Shown piece by piece: positions 6,909 through 15,332 of a stretch of 20,624 nt of DNA. Positions within the stretch are counted from its first letter, which is position 1. Each line of letters opens with the position of its first letter. Source of the stretch: JAUIAI01 sp963976885 (GTDB lineage: Bacteria; Pseudomonadota; Gammaproteobacteria; Burkholderiales; Burkholderiaceae_E). The notes under the pieces are model-generated. The model saw nothing but the letters and a program-made list of their open reading frames with translations, searched no databases and was not told where the DNA came from. The stretch lies in assembly GCA_963976885.1 (NCBI GenBank), contig CAXBNM010000032.1:1-20624 (forward strand), in the 5' to 3' direction. Made by a program: the position numbers and the translations under genes.

Positions 6909-8846
6909 ATGGAACCGACCAAATTCGGAGCGATGGAAGCCGCGCCGCTCATCAATGCCGACCAATACCAGCAGATGTATCAGCAGTCGGTGCAGGATCC
7001 GGATGCTTTCTGGCGGGAGCAAGGCAAGCGCCTGGACTGGATCAAGCCTTACAGCAAGGTCAAGAACACCTCCTTCAGCCACGATAACGTCTCTATCAAG
7101 TGGTTCGAGGACGGCACGCTGAATGTCAGCGCCAATTGTGTTGACCGGCACCTCGCCACGCGCGGTGATCAGACCGCCATCATCTGGGAGTCCGACGACC
7201 CCAATGTCAGCGAGCATATCTCTTATCGCAAACTGCATGATCGGGTTTGCCGGATGGCCAATGTTCTCAAAGACCTGGGCGTCACCAAAGGTGACCGGGT
7301 TGTGCTGTATTTGCCGATGGTGCCGGAAGCCGCTTATGCGATGCTGGCCTGCGCCCGTATTGGTGCCATTCACTCGATAGTGTTTGCCGGCTTCAGTGCT
7401 GATGCGCTGGCCGACCGTATCAACGGTTGCGAAGCCAAATTGCTGATCACCGCTGATCAGGCACCGCGTGGGGGCCGCGATACGGCGCTCAAATCCAATG
7501 CCGACGCGGCGCTGTTGCGCTGTGGCTCAAACGTGAAAATGGCCGTCGTCAAACGTACCGGTGGCCAGACGACCTGGGTCGAAGGCCGTGACTACGACAT
7601 GAGCGCGCTTATTGAGAAAGCTTCGCCCGATTGCCCGCCGGTCGAGATGAACGCCGAAGATCCGCTGTTCATTCTGTACACATCCGGTTCAACCGGCCAA
7701 CCCAAAGGCGTTGTTCATACCACCGGTGGCTACCTGACCTATGCGTCAATGACGCATCAGTATGTGTTCGATTACAAGGACGGTGACATCTACTGGTGTA
7801 CCGCCGACGTCGGCTGGGTGACCGGGCATAGCTACATCGTCTATGGTCCGCTGGCCAATGGCGCCACCACGCTGATGTTCGAAGGCGTGCCGACCTATCC
7901 CGATGCCTCGCGATTCTGGCAGGTTTGCGAGAAGCACAAGGTCAATCAGTTCTATACCGCACCAACCGCTATCCGCGCGTTGATGGGCGCGGGCGAAGAG
8001 TGGGTCGGCAAGGCCGATCTGTCATCACTGCGCATCCTCGGATCGGTCGGTGAACCGATCAATCCCGAGGCCTGGGAGTGGTACAACCGGGTGGTTGGCA
8101 AAGGCCGCTGCCCGATTGTCGATACGTTCTGGCAGACCGAAACCGGCGGCATCATGATTTCGCCGCTGCCGGGGGCCATTCCGACCAAACCCGGCTCGGC
8201 CACCAAGCCTTTCTTCGGCGTGCAACCGGTTGTGCTCGAACCCTCATCGGGAGAAGTTCTGAACGAAACCGAGGCGGCGGGTGTGCTGGCCATCAAAGAC
8301 AGCTGGCCGGGCCAGATGCGTACCGTGTGGGGCGACCATGATCGCTTCGTGCAGACCTACTTTACGCAATACAAGGGTTACTACTTCACCGGCGATGGTT
8401 GCCGTCGTGATGCCGACGGTTACTACTGGATTACGGGTCGGGTTGATGACGTCATCAACGTTTCGGGCCACCGGATGGGAACTGCCGAGGTTGAAAGCGC
8501 GCTGGTTGCCCATGCCAAAGTTGCGGAAGCGGCGGTCGTGGGCTACCCGCACGACATCAAAGGGCAGGGCATCTATTGCTACGTCACCCTGATGTCCGGC
8601 GAAGAACCCACCGAAGAGTTGCGCAAGGAATTGCGAGCCTGGGTACGCACCGAGATCGGACCGATCGCCAGCCCTGACCTGATTCAGTGGGCGCCAGGTC
8701 TGCCGAAAACCCGCTCGGGCAAGATCATGCGGCGCATCCTGAGAAAGATCGCCGAGGACGATTACGGCGCGCTCGGTGATATCTCGACGCTGGCCGATCC
8801 AGGTGTCGTTGAAGAACTGATCGGTAACCGCATGAACAAGAAGTAG
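6909..8846 (+). CDS. acs: Acetyl-CoA synthetase (AMP-forming)
   Basis: The 645-residue enzyme converts acetate, ATP and CoA to acetyl-CoA, AMP and PPi in the cytoplasm, the high-affinity route for acetate assimilation. Its length matches the family (about 650). The N-terminal ACAS domain (FWREQGKRLDWIKPYSKV) is followed by the P-loop YTSGSTGQPKGVVH, then DTFWQTETGG, the hinge and CoA region GRVDDVINVSGHRMGTAEVES, and the C-terminal PKTRSGKIMRR. K605 in the last motif is the lysine whose acetylation by Pat-type enzymes switches off Acs in other bacteria. The ATG at 6909 follows GGAGGA by about 5 bases. The next gene is the symporter small subunit 88 bases downstream, a typical acetate-use arrangement. 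Related acids such as propionate may also be accepted. Confidence 0.96.
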   Translation: MEPTKFGAMEAAPLINADQYQQMYQQSVQDPDAFWREQGKRLDWIKPYSKVKNTSFSHDNVSIKWFEDGTLNVSANCVDRHLATRGDQTAIIWESDDPNVSEHISYRKLHDRVCRMANVLKDLGVTKGDRVVLYLPMVPEAAYAMLACARIGAIHSIVFAGFSADALADRINGCEAKLLITADQAPRGGRDTALKSNADAALLRCGSNVKMAVVKRTGGQTTWVEGRDYDMSALIEKASPDCPPVEMNAEDPLFILYTSGSTGQPKGVVHTTGGYLTYASMTHQYVFDYKDGDIYWCTADVGWVTGHSYIVYGPLANGATTLMFEGVPTYPDASRFWQVCEKHKVNQFYTAPTAIRALMGAGEEWVGKADLSSLRILGSVGEPINPEAWEWYNRVVGKGRCPIVDTFWQTETGGIMISPLPGAIPTKPGSATKPFFGVQPVVLEPSSGEVLNETEAAGVLAIKDSWPGQMRTVWGDHDRFVQTYFTQYKGYYFTGDGCRRDADGYYWITGRVDDVINVSGHRMGTAEVESALVAHAKVAEAAVVGYPHDIKGQGIYCYVTLMSGEEPTEELRKELRAWVRTEIGPIASPDLIQWAPGLPKTRSGKIMRRILRKIAEDDYGALGDISTLADPGVVEELIGNRMNKK

Positions 8847-8934
8847 TTGCAAGCAAGCTAGCTGTACAGAGCCACAGTCGCCCGTCATTGCCGGGCGGCG
8901 CGAAAAATTACTAGTAAAACCCTGGGAGAGCGCT

Positions 8935-9198
8935 ATGGATAACTCGGCAGTAACCGATTCAAATGCCTATTGGAAAGCCAATATGCGCTTGATCAAAGTT
9001 TCACTCGTCATTTGGGCTTTGGCTTCATTCGGCTTTGGCATTGTTTTTCGGCCTTTGCTGGAAGGAATCACGATTGGCGGTACCGACATCGGATTCTGGT
9101 TTGCCCAGCAAGGATCAATTCTCGTTTTCCTCGCGCTGATTTTTTTCTACGCCTGGCGGATGAATCGTCTGGACAAGAAATTCGGCGTCGACGAATAA
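8935..9198 (+). CDS. DUF4212 protein, small subunit of the sodium:solute symporter
   Basis: The 87-residue membrane protein has two predicted helices, at about residues 20-40 and 52-73, each followed by charged residues. The opening AYWKANMRLIK and the terminal FYAWRMNRLDKKFGV match DUF4212, a family encoded next to VC_2705-type symporters and called the symporter small subunit. It probably sits in the inner membrane with the large subunit. GGGAG (8924-8928) lies 6 bases before the ATG. The next gene begins 21 bases after its stop. Its exact role in transport is not established. Confidence 0.9.
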   Translation: MDNSAVTDSNAYWKANMRLIKVSLVIWALASFGFGIVFRPLLEGITIGGTDIGFWFAQQGSILVFLALIFFYAWRMNRLDKKFGVDE

Positions 9199-9219
9199 GA
9201 ACGATAACCAGGAAAAACA

Positions 9220-10989
9220 ATGGACCAATACACACTCAATCTGCTGGTGGTGGGCGCTTCGTTTGCGCTGTATATCGGCATTGCCATCTGGGCCCGAGCC
9301 GGTAGCACCGCAGAGTTTTATGCCGCCGGTCGTGGGGTGCACCCGGTTACCAACGGCATGGCTACGGCGGCCGACTGGATGTCTGCCGCTTCATTCATCT
9401 CGATGGCCGGCCTGATCGCATTCGTGGGCTACGACAATTCCAGCTTCCTGATGGGCTGGACCGGCGGTTATGTGTTGCTGGCGCTGTTGCTGGCGCCGTA
9501 TCTGCGCAAGTTTGGCAAGTTCACCGTGCCTGAATTCATCGGTGATCGCTTCTATAGCCCGACCGCCCGGCTGGTCGCGGTTGCGTGCCTGATCATCGCC
9601 TCGATTACTTACGTCATTGGTCAGATGACCGGTGTGGGCGTTGCGTTCTCTCGCTTTCTGGAAGTGCCCAACGACGTCGGCCTCTACATCGGCGCCACCA
9701 TTGTGTTCTTCTATGCGGTGCTGGGCGGCATGAAAGGCGTTACCTATACCCAGGTGGCGCAATACTGCGTGTTGATTCTGGCCTACACGATTCCGGCCGT
9801 CTTCATTTCGCTGCAACTGACGGGCGTCGCATTGCCGCCGTTGGGTCTGTTCTCGACGCACCTCGAATCGGGTGTGCCGCTTCTCGTCAAACTCAACCAG
9901 GTCATCGGTGATCTGGGTTTTGAAAGCTATACCGGGCATCACACCAGTACGCTGAACATGGTGTTGTTTACGCTGTCCCTGATGATCGGTACGGCCGGTC
10001 TGCCGCACGTCATCATTCGCTTCTTTACCGTGCCCAAGGTGTCCGATGCTCGTTGGTCTGCGGGCTGGGCGCTGGTGTTCATCGCGCTGCTGTACCTGAC
10101 CGCACCTGCGGTCGGCTCCATGGCCCGTCTGAATCTGGTCGAAACCATTTATCCCAACGGGGCCAGTGCCGATGCCTTGAGCTATGAGGAACGACCCGAC
10201 TGGTTCAAGAACTGGGAAGTCACAGGCTTGTTGAAATTCGAAGACAAGAACGCAGACGGCAAAATCCAGTTCTACAACGACAAATCCGAAGATTTCAAGG
10301 CGACGGCAGAAGCCAACGGCTGGAAGGGCTCAGAACTGGTCATTGACCGGGACATCCTTGTGCTGGCCAATCCGGAAATCGCCAATTTGCCTAGCTGGGT
10401 GATTGCGTTGGTGGCGGCCGGTGGCATTGCGGCGGCGCTGTCAACGGCGGCGGGCCTGTTGCTGGCGATCAGTTCTGCCATCAGTCATGACCTCATCAAG
10501 GGATCGCTGAATCCGGGCATTTCAGAGAAATCCGAGCTCCTTGCGGCACGGATATCCATGGCTGTGGCTATTGCCGTGGCCACCTGGCTGGGGCTTAATC
10601 CGCCTGGCTTTGCCGCGCAGACCGTGGCGCTGGCCTTCGGTATCGCGGCGGCCTCGATCTTCCCGGCGTTGATGATGGGGATCTTCTCCAAACGGATCAA
10701 CAATCGTGGTGCAGTGGCTGGCATGTTGTCCGGTTTGTTGTTCACCCTGATCTACATCTTCATGTACAAGGGCTGGATGTTCATTCCGGGAACCAATCAG
10801 TTTGCCGATACGCCTGACAGCTGGATGTTCGGCATCTCGCCGCTGTCGATTGGCTCGGTTGGAGCGATGCTGAACTTTGCAGTTGCCTATATGGTCAGCA
10901 AGTCGTCGGCAGAGCCGCCGCAGGCCATCCAGGATCTGGTCGAAAGCATTCGGGTGCCTCGCGGTGCCGGTGCTGCCACCGATCATTGA
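9220..10989 (+). CDS. Sodium:solute symporter, VC_2705 subfamily (acetate/monocarboxylate type)
   Basis: This 589-residue inner-membrane transporter belongs to the SSS family and is predicted to import a short carboxylate, probably acetate, with sodium. The hydrophobic profile is that of about 13 helices. EFYAAGRGVHPVTNGMATAADWMSAASF near the N-terminus and ALSTAAGLLLAISSAISHDL in the second half are typical for acetate-permease-like members. A soluble insert at about residues 320-385 carries an EF-hand-like loop, DKNADGKIQFYN (residues 342-353). AGGAAA (9210-9215) precedes the ATG. Placement after acs and the DUF4212 gene supports acetate uptake, but the substrate is inferred from context. 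A long hairpin follows the stop. Confidence 0.93.
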   Translation: MDQYTLNLLVVGASFALYIGIAIWARAGSTAEFYAAGRGVHPVTNGMATAADWMSAASFISMAGLIAFVGYDNSSFLMGWTGGYVLLALLLAPYLRKFGKFTVPEFIGDRFYSPTARLVAVACLIIASITYVIGQMTGVGVAFSRFLEVPNDVGLYIGATIVFFYAVLGGMKGVTYTQVAQYCVLILAYTIPAVFISLQLTGVALPPLGLFSTHLESGVPLLVKLNQVIGDLGFESYTGHHTSTLNMVLFTLSLMIGTAGLPHVIIRFFTVPKVSDARWSAGWALVFIALLYLTAPAVGSMARLNLVETIYPNGASADALSYEERPDWFKNWEVTGLLKFEDKNADGKIQFYNDKSEDFKATAEANGWKGSELVIDRDILVLANPEIANLPSWVIALVAAGGIAAALSTAAGLLLAISSAISHDLIKGSLNPGISEKSELLAARISMAVAIAVATWLGLNPPGFAAQTVALAFGIAAASIFPALMMGIFSKRINNRGAVAGMLSGLLFTLIYIFMYKGWMFIPGTNQFADTPDSWMFGISPLSIGSVGAMLNFAVAYMVSKSSAEPPQAIQDLVESIRVPRGAGAATDH

Positions 10990-11002
10990 TGCCGTACTGA
11001 AT

Positions 11003-11041
11003 CGTCTGTTGTCCCGGAGCGACTGGCCGGGGCAACAGACG
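11003..11041 (+). repeat. 15-bp intercistronic inverted repeat after the symporter gene
   Basis: Bases 11003-11017 pair with 11027-11041 over 15 positions (one G-U) around a 9-base loop. The element starts 13 bases after the symporter stop and lies within the 150-base gap before the CBS-DUF294 gene. No T-run follows, so an intrinsic terminator is unlikely. Such stems often protect upstream mRNA from 3' exonucleases or set unequal expression inside an operon. Confidence 0.7.
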
Positions 11042-11139
11042 GGGCGAGGCGCAATGCTGATATCTCTGATATCCCTCTTGTTTCGATCTGATCTGCCTGC
11101 GGCCCGGGGCTGCTCGGAACCGCGAATGGCCGATTGCTC

Positions 11140-12567
11140 ATGACCCAGACCGGCGATATGACCTCCAGTCGGGTCGGCGGCTTCATGTCTGCACCGCCGA
11201 TCGCGGTGGGCGCGCAAAGCACCGTGTTAGAGGTTGCGCAAGTCATGAAGACGCGCAATGTTTCCTGCGTCCTGGTGACGTCTGATGATCAATTGCTTGG
11301 CATCGTTACTGCAAGCGATCTCGTCAACCGGGTTCTGGCCATGGGCCTGGGCACTGATACGCGGGTAGCTGCCATCATGACTGCCGACCCGCAGACGGTC
11401 GACATCAATGCACTGGGCCATGATTCATTGTTGATGATGGCGCGTGAGCGGCTCGGTCACCTGCCAGTCATGCAAGGCGATTCACTCGTCGGCATCGTAA
11501 CCCGCAGCGATCTGCTTGCCGGTCAGGTTGGCTCGGCCGGCTTGATGGTGGTGGAAATCGGGCGGGCCCGAACGGTTGATGCGGTTGCGGCCGTGGTTCG
11601 TCGCTTGCCCAGGCTGCTGACCCATCTGGTCAACAACAATACGCGTCCCGAGATTGTCACGCGTCTGATGACCGATGTCGCTGATGCGTCGACGAGTCGG
11701 TTCCTGGCGTTTACCGAGCAAGAGCTTGGTGCGCCACCGGTGCGGTATCTGTGGCTTGCCTGTGGCAGCCAGGGGCGGCAGGAACAAACCGGTGTGTCCG
11801 ATCAGGATAACTGTCTGATCCTCAGTGACGAGTTCAAGCCGGAACATGATGCCTACTTCAAGGCCATGGCCGAACGTGTATCTGCGGCTCTCGATCAGTG
11901 CGGGTATTTTTTCTGTCCCGGCGACATGATGGCGTCCAATCCGCGTTGGCGCCAGCCGCTGCACGTCTGGCAGTCTTATTTTGACGAGTGGATTCGCCAG
12001 CCCGTTGTCGAGGCGCAGATGTTGGCTTCGGTGATGTTTGACCTGCGACCGATCCACGGGGCGTCAGAGTTGTTTGAGGGCTTGCATCAGCGAACCTTGC
12101 AGGCGGCCCGTCGTAACAGCATTTTCATCGCGCATATGGTGTCGGGCGTAACGCGCAGTGCGCCGCCCCTGGGTTTGTTGGGCGGGCTGAGTACGATTCG
12201 TTCGGGCAAGCACAAGCGTCACATCGATTTCAAGCATTCCGGCGTTGTGCCGGTTGTCGATCTCGCGCGCTTGTATGCGTTGCAAGGGCAATTGCTGCCG
12301 GTCAATACGCGCGCGCGTCTGACGGCGGCTCGCGACACGGCATTGATCAGCGCTTCCGGCGCGCACGATCTGCTCGATGCCTACGATCTGTTTTGTCAGA
12401 TCCGGCTGGAGCATCAGGTGCGGCAGATTTCCGATGGCTTGCCGCCTGACAATTTTGTCGACCCGGGCGAGTTGTCCGATCTCGAACGTGAGCATTTGCG
12501 CAGGGCGTTCGGTGTTATCAAAACCATGCAGTCGGCGGCCTTGCAAGGCCGCGGCGTGCTCACATGA
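11140..12567 (+). CDS. CBS-pair / DUF294 nucleotidyltransferase-like signalling protein
   Basis: The 475-residue cytoplasmic protein has two CBS domains (about residues 14-66 and 75-127), which usually bind adenine nucleotides. They are followed by a DUF294 putative nucleotidyltransferase domain and its C-terminal helical partner (from about residue 340). The nucleotidyltransferase signature is visible as GSQGRQEQTGVSDQD: G209-S210, with D221 and D223 as likely metal ligands, similar to GlnD and GlnE. Relatives next to these symporters usually also carry an N-terminal cyclic-nucleotide-binding domain. It is absent here, and an in-frame stop at 11089-11091 excludes it. The start is uncertain: ATG 11140 is taken, with TTG 11134 and ATG 11158 as alternatives, none with a strong Shine-Dalgarno sequence. 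It is probably a regulator of acetate uptake or metabolism. Confidence 0.88.
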   Translation: MTQTGDMTSSRVGGFMSAPPIAVGAQSTVLEVAQVMKTRNVSCVLVTSDDQLLGIVTASDLVNRVLAMGLGTDTRVAAIMTADPQTVDINALGHDSLLMMARERLGHLPVMQGDSLVGIVTRSDLLAGQVGSAGLMVVEIGRARTVDAVAAVVRRLPRLLTHLVNNNTRPEIVTRLMTDVADASTSRFLAFTEQELGAPPVRYLWLACGSQGRQEQTGVSDQDNCLILSDEFKPEHDAYFKAMAERVSAALDQCGYFFCPGDMMASNPRWRQPLHVWQSYFDEWIRQPVVEAQMLASVMFDLRPIHGASELFEGLHQRTLQAARRNSIFIAHMVSGVTRSAPPLGLLGGLSTIRSGKHKRHIDFKHSGVVPVVDLARLYALQGQLLPVNTRARLTAARDTALISASGAHDLLDAYDLFCQIRLEHQVRQISDGLPPDNFVDPGELSDLEREHLRRAFGVIKTMQSAALQGRGVLT

Positions 12568-12604
12568 AGCCCATCATGCCGACTATGAGCAAGGAGCTTG
12601 TTCC

Positions 12605-13132
12605 GTGTTGATTGAACTCATTGCGACTTTGGCCCTGGGGTCGGCGGTTGCCGGCATTTCATTGCTGCTCAGCCGTTTCAGCGGGCGCCGCCTGCCGCGC
12701 TCGTTTGCGCCGGTGGCGGCCGGTATTGCCATGATCGGCTTTCAAGCCTGGAGCGAATACGCGTGGTTCGATCGCACGCGCGCCAATCTGCCCGCCGGCA
12801 TCGAGGTGACGGCAAGCTATCAGGAGTCGGCGGCATGGCGGCCCTGGACCTATCTTTTCCCGCAAGTCACCCGCTTTGCCGCCGTTGATGTGGCGGCGGC
12901 CCGGCGCCATGACAAACAGCCCGGTCAGGTGATGGCAGATGTCTTGTTGTTTGCACGGTTTGCCCCGACTTCTTCAATACCGCAGCTGGTCGATTGCGCG
13001 GGCCATCGCCGGGCGGTGCTTGTTGACGGCGCGCAGTTCGATGCCGATGGCAAGGTCGTTGACGCGGGCTGGCAGGCGATGAGCGAAAACGATCCGCTGC
13101 TCGGAGCCTTGTGCGAAAAGCCTGCTGGCTGA
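12605..13132 (+). CDS. Unrecognised membrane protein with two N-terminal helices
   Basis: I do not recognise this 175-residue protein. A hydrophobic segment at residues 2-21 and a second at about 33-48 suggest two membrane helices with a short basic link (SRFSGRRLPRS), followed by a soluble domain of about 125 residues. That domain contains two Cys residues, a WRPWTYLFP segment, and strands that look like a small alpha/beta unit. The GTG start at 12605 is chosen because AAGGAG (12591-12596) lies 8 bases upstream. The gene begins 37 bases after the CBS-DUF294 gene and ends 19 bases before the sensor-exonuclease gene, so it is probably co-transcribed with them and may act with the membrane sensor. 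No function is assigned. Confidence 0.8.
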   Translation: MLIELIATLALGSAVAGISLLLSRFSGRRLPRSFAPVAAGIAMIGFQAWSEYAWFDRTRANLPAGIEVTASYQESAAWRPWTYLFPQVTRFAAVDVAAARRHDKQPGQVMADVLLFARFAPTSSIPQLVDCAGHRRAVLVDGAQFDADGKVVDAGWQAMSENDPLLGALCEKPAG

Positions 13133-13151
13133 CGAGCGACAAGGGCTTGCG

Positions 13152-15317
13152 ATGAGCGCGACATCTCAACTGGCTCCTGAATCGCGGGCCATCCGGACCC
13201 GGCTCATGTGGCGGTTTGCCGGCCTGGCCGCGGTGGCGAGCCTGTTCGTGCTTGGCAGTCATTATCTGGCGTACCGCTGGATCGACAACGCGCAAGCCTT
13301 GCACCCGCTCCTGACGATCGGTGTGTTGCTGGAAGCTTGTACTCTGGGCCTTATCGTCTGGATCTGGTTTCAATTCGACGAGCACGTGATCGTGCCCTTG
13401 CGCACGCTGGCCACTACTTTGCAGACCGCGCTGCACACCGAGGTTGCCGATTCGGCTGAACTTGTTCGCGATATCGACCTTGGTGCCCTCGGCCCGGCTG
13501 CAGCCGACCTGCTGAGCGAACTGGGCGCCTCGAGGGCCTCGGTCGAAGCGGTGAAGGCTGCTGCCGTTCAGGATGCCGAACATCAGAAGGCGCAGCTTGC
13601 CGCGGTCCTGCAGGAGCTGGATGAAGCGGTGCTGATCTGTACGCCGGCGCACCGCATTCGCCTGTACAACCGGGCTGCGGTGGCCTTGCTGGCCGGGCAC
13701 GGCGAGATTGGCCTGGGGCGCTCGTTGACCGAAGGCCTGGCCATTGCACCCATTCAACATGCCTGGCAGCGGCTCTGCGTGGCCAGAGAGCAAGGGCAAT
13801 CATTGTCGACGATGGCCGTTTGCAGTCCGGCCGATGACAGTCGTCTGTTTCAGTGCCGCATCAGTCTGCTCGCCGGCACCGATCGGCCCGACACGGGGCA
13901 CGAAGGCCACGGGATGTTCAGCGATGGATACTTGCTGTCGATCCGGGACATCACCGCTGAACTGGCCGCGTTTGTGGCCCAGGACCGCCTGTTGACCGAG
14001 ATGCTTGAACTGGCGCGAGATTCGTCGGCCAGGCTGCACGGGCAACTCGACACCCTTGACCAGCATTGCGCCGCGATGGACGGTGCCGCCAGCGCGGTGG
14101 CGCCGTTGGTGCAGGATCTGCTCAAAGAGACGGCGCGGCTGGCGGCGAACACCCGGGAAATCAGCGAGTCGCGCGAGCGACTGGTGGCATCGTCCTGGCC
14201 GATGGAAGAAGTCTACGCGTCTGACCTCTTTGATGAGATTGGCCGCCGGGTTGCGGGTCATGCCCCTGTGCCGGCGGGCGCATCTGCGTTGTTGCGCTGT
14301 GACAGTCTGTCGATCATTGCCTTGCTCGTGTTGATTACCGACCGGATCAACGAGCGCAGCGAAAACGGGCGTTGTCAATTGTCGGCGGTTGAACTCGACA
14401 ACGACGTGGTTATCGAAGTGGCATGGCAAGGCCGGGCGGTGTCCCGCGCCGAAACCCTGGACTGGCTCAAGGAGGGCCTTCCCGAGGTACCTGGCGGCCT
14501 GAGTGGCCGGGACATTCTGCTGTTGCATCAGTCTGCGTTGATAGTGCCGCCCACCGATGCCGACGAAACAATGCATCGAATCGGCTTGCCGTTGTCGCGC
14601 CCTGAAAAGCCCAGCCGTGTCAGTGTGACTGCCTCGGTACTCCTCGATCGGCCGGAGTTCTATGACTTCGATATCGATGATTTGCCGGCCCAGGAAGAGT
14701 GGCTCGAGTTGCCGCTCGACAGCTTGTCTTATGTGGTTTTCGATACCGAAACCACCGGGCTTGAGCCGTTCAATGGTGACGAGATCGTACAGATTGCCGG
14801 CATGAGAGTCGTCAACTCGCGGGTTCTTGCCGGCGAGGTATTTGACACGTTTGTGGATCCTGAGCGGCGCATTCCGTCATCCTCGACCCGGATTCACGGT
14901 ATTTCGCCAGCGATGGTGGCGGGGGCGCCGAAGGTGCCCGAGGCCTTGCAGCAGTTTCGCCGCTTCAGCAATGGCTCGGTGCTGGTCGCGCATAATGCGG
15001 CCTTCGATATGGCCTTTTTGAAACGCTCCCGGCATGGGGTCAGCTTTGACAACCCGGTGCTCGATACGGTGTTGCTCTCGGCATTTTTGTATGATCATAC
15101 CGGCGCGCATGGTCTTGAGGACCTGGCCAGACGGCTCGGTGTCGACATTGAGGCGGTAACGCGGCACACGGCCATTGGCGATACCTGGATTACCGCGCAG
15201 GTTTTCGTCAAGTTGCAGGCTTTGCTGCGAAGCCGGGGAATCAACACCTTGCGTCAGGCATTGGACGCCTGTCATCAAATGCGAGCGATTCGTCGGATGC
15301 AGGCACGTTACGGATGA
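13152..15317 (+). CDS. Membrane sensor-kinase-like protein fused to a DEDDh 3'-5' exonuclease
   Basis: The 721-residue protein joins two modules. The N-terminal half has two membrane helices (about 20-42 and 52-75), a HAMP-like linker, a PAS-like domain (about 147-275), a helical region, and a region at about 375-485 that looks like a worn histidine-kinase ATPase domain. No phospho-acceptor His motif of the usual HDLRTPL type and no clear N, G1 or G2 boxes are visible, so kinase activity is doubtful. The C-terminal part (about 525-690) is a complete DnaQ-like exonuclease: D531 and E533 in VVFDTETTGL, D619 in HNAAFDMAFLK, H672 and D677 in HTAIGDTW. Exonucleases adjacent to this symporter type are known in other bacteria, usually as separate short proteins. 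AAGGG (13141-13145) precedes the ATG. The hydrolytic target is unknown. Confidence 0.9.
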   Translation: MSATSQLAPESRAIRTRLMWRFAGLAAVASLFVLGSHYLAYRWIDNAQALHPLLTIGVLLEACTLGLIVWIWFQFDEHVIVPLRTLATTLQTALHTEVADSAELVRDIDLGALGPAAADLLSELGASRASVEAVKAAAVQDAEHQKAQLAAVLQELDEAVLICTPAHRIRLYNRAAVALLAGHGEIGLGRSLTEGLAIAPIQHAWQRLCVAREQGQSLSTMAVCSPADDSRLFQCRISLLAGTDRPDTGHEGHGMFSDGYLLSIRDITAELAAFVAQDRLLTEMLELARDSSARLHGQLDTLDQHCAAMDGAASAVAPLVQDLLKETARLAANTREISESRERLVASSWPMEEVYASDLFDEIGRRVAGHAPVPAGASALLRCDSLSIIALLVLITDRINERSENGRCQLSAVELDNDVVIEVAWQGRAVSRAETLDWLKEGLPEVPGGLSGRDILLLHQSALIVPPTDADETMHRIGLPLSRPEKPSRVSVTASVLLDRPEFYDFDIDDLPAQEEWLELPLDSLSYVVFDTETTGLEPFNGDEIVQIAGMRVVNSRVLAGEVFDTFVDPERRIPSSSTRIHGISPAMVAGAPKVPEALQQFRRFSNGSVLVAHNAAFDMAFLKRSRHGVSFDNPVLDTVLLSAFLYDHTGAHGLEDLARRLGVDIEAVTRHTAIGDTWITAQVFVKLQALLRSRGINTLRQALDACHQMRAIRRMQARYG

Positions 15318-15332
15318 AATACAGGATCAGGC

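Noticed and set aside
8879..8897. Hairpin CGCCCG/CGGGCG between acs and the DUF4212 gene
   Set aside because: Six base pairs followed by an A-run rather than a T-run; not a plus-strand terminator and no gene on the minus strand ends there.
12867..13799. Minus-strand open frame (310 codons) across the orphan membrane protein and sensor genes
   Set aside because: It runs antisense across two well-supported genes and their junction and shows no domain.
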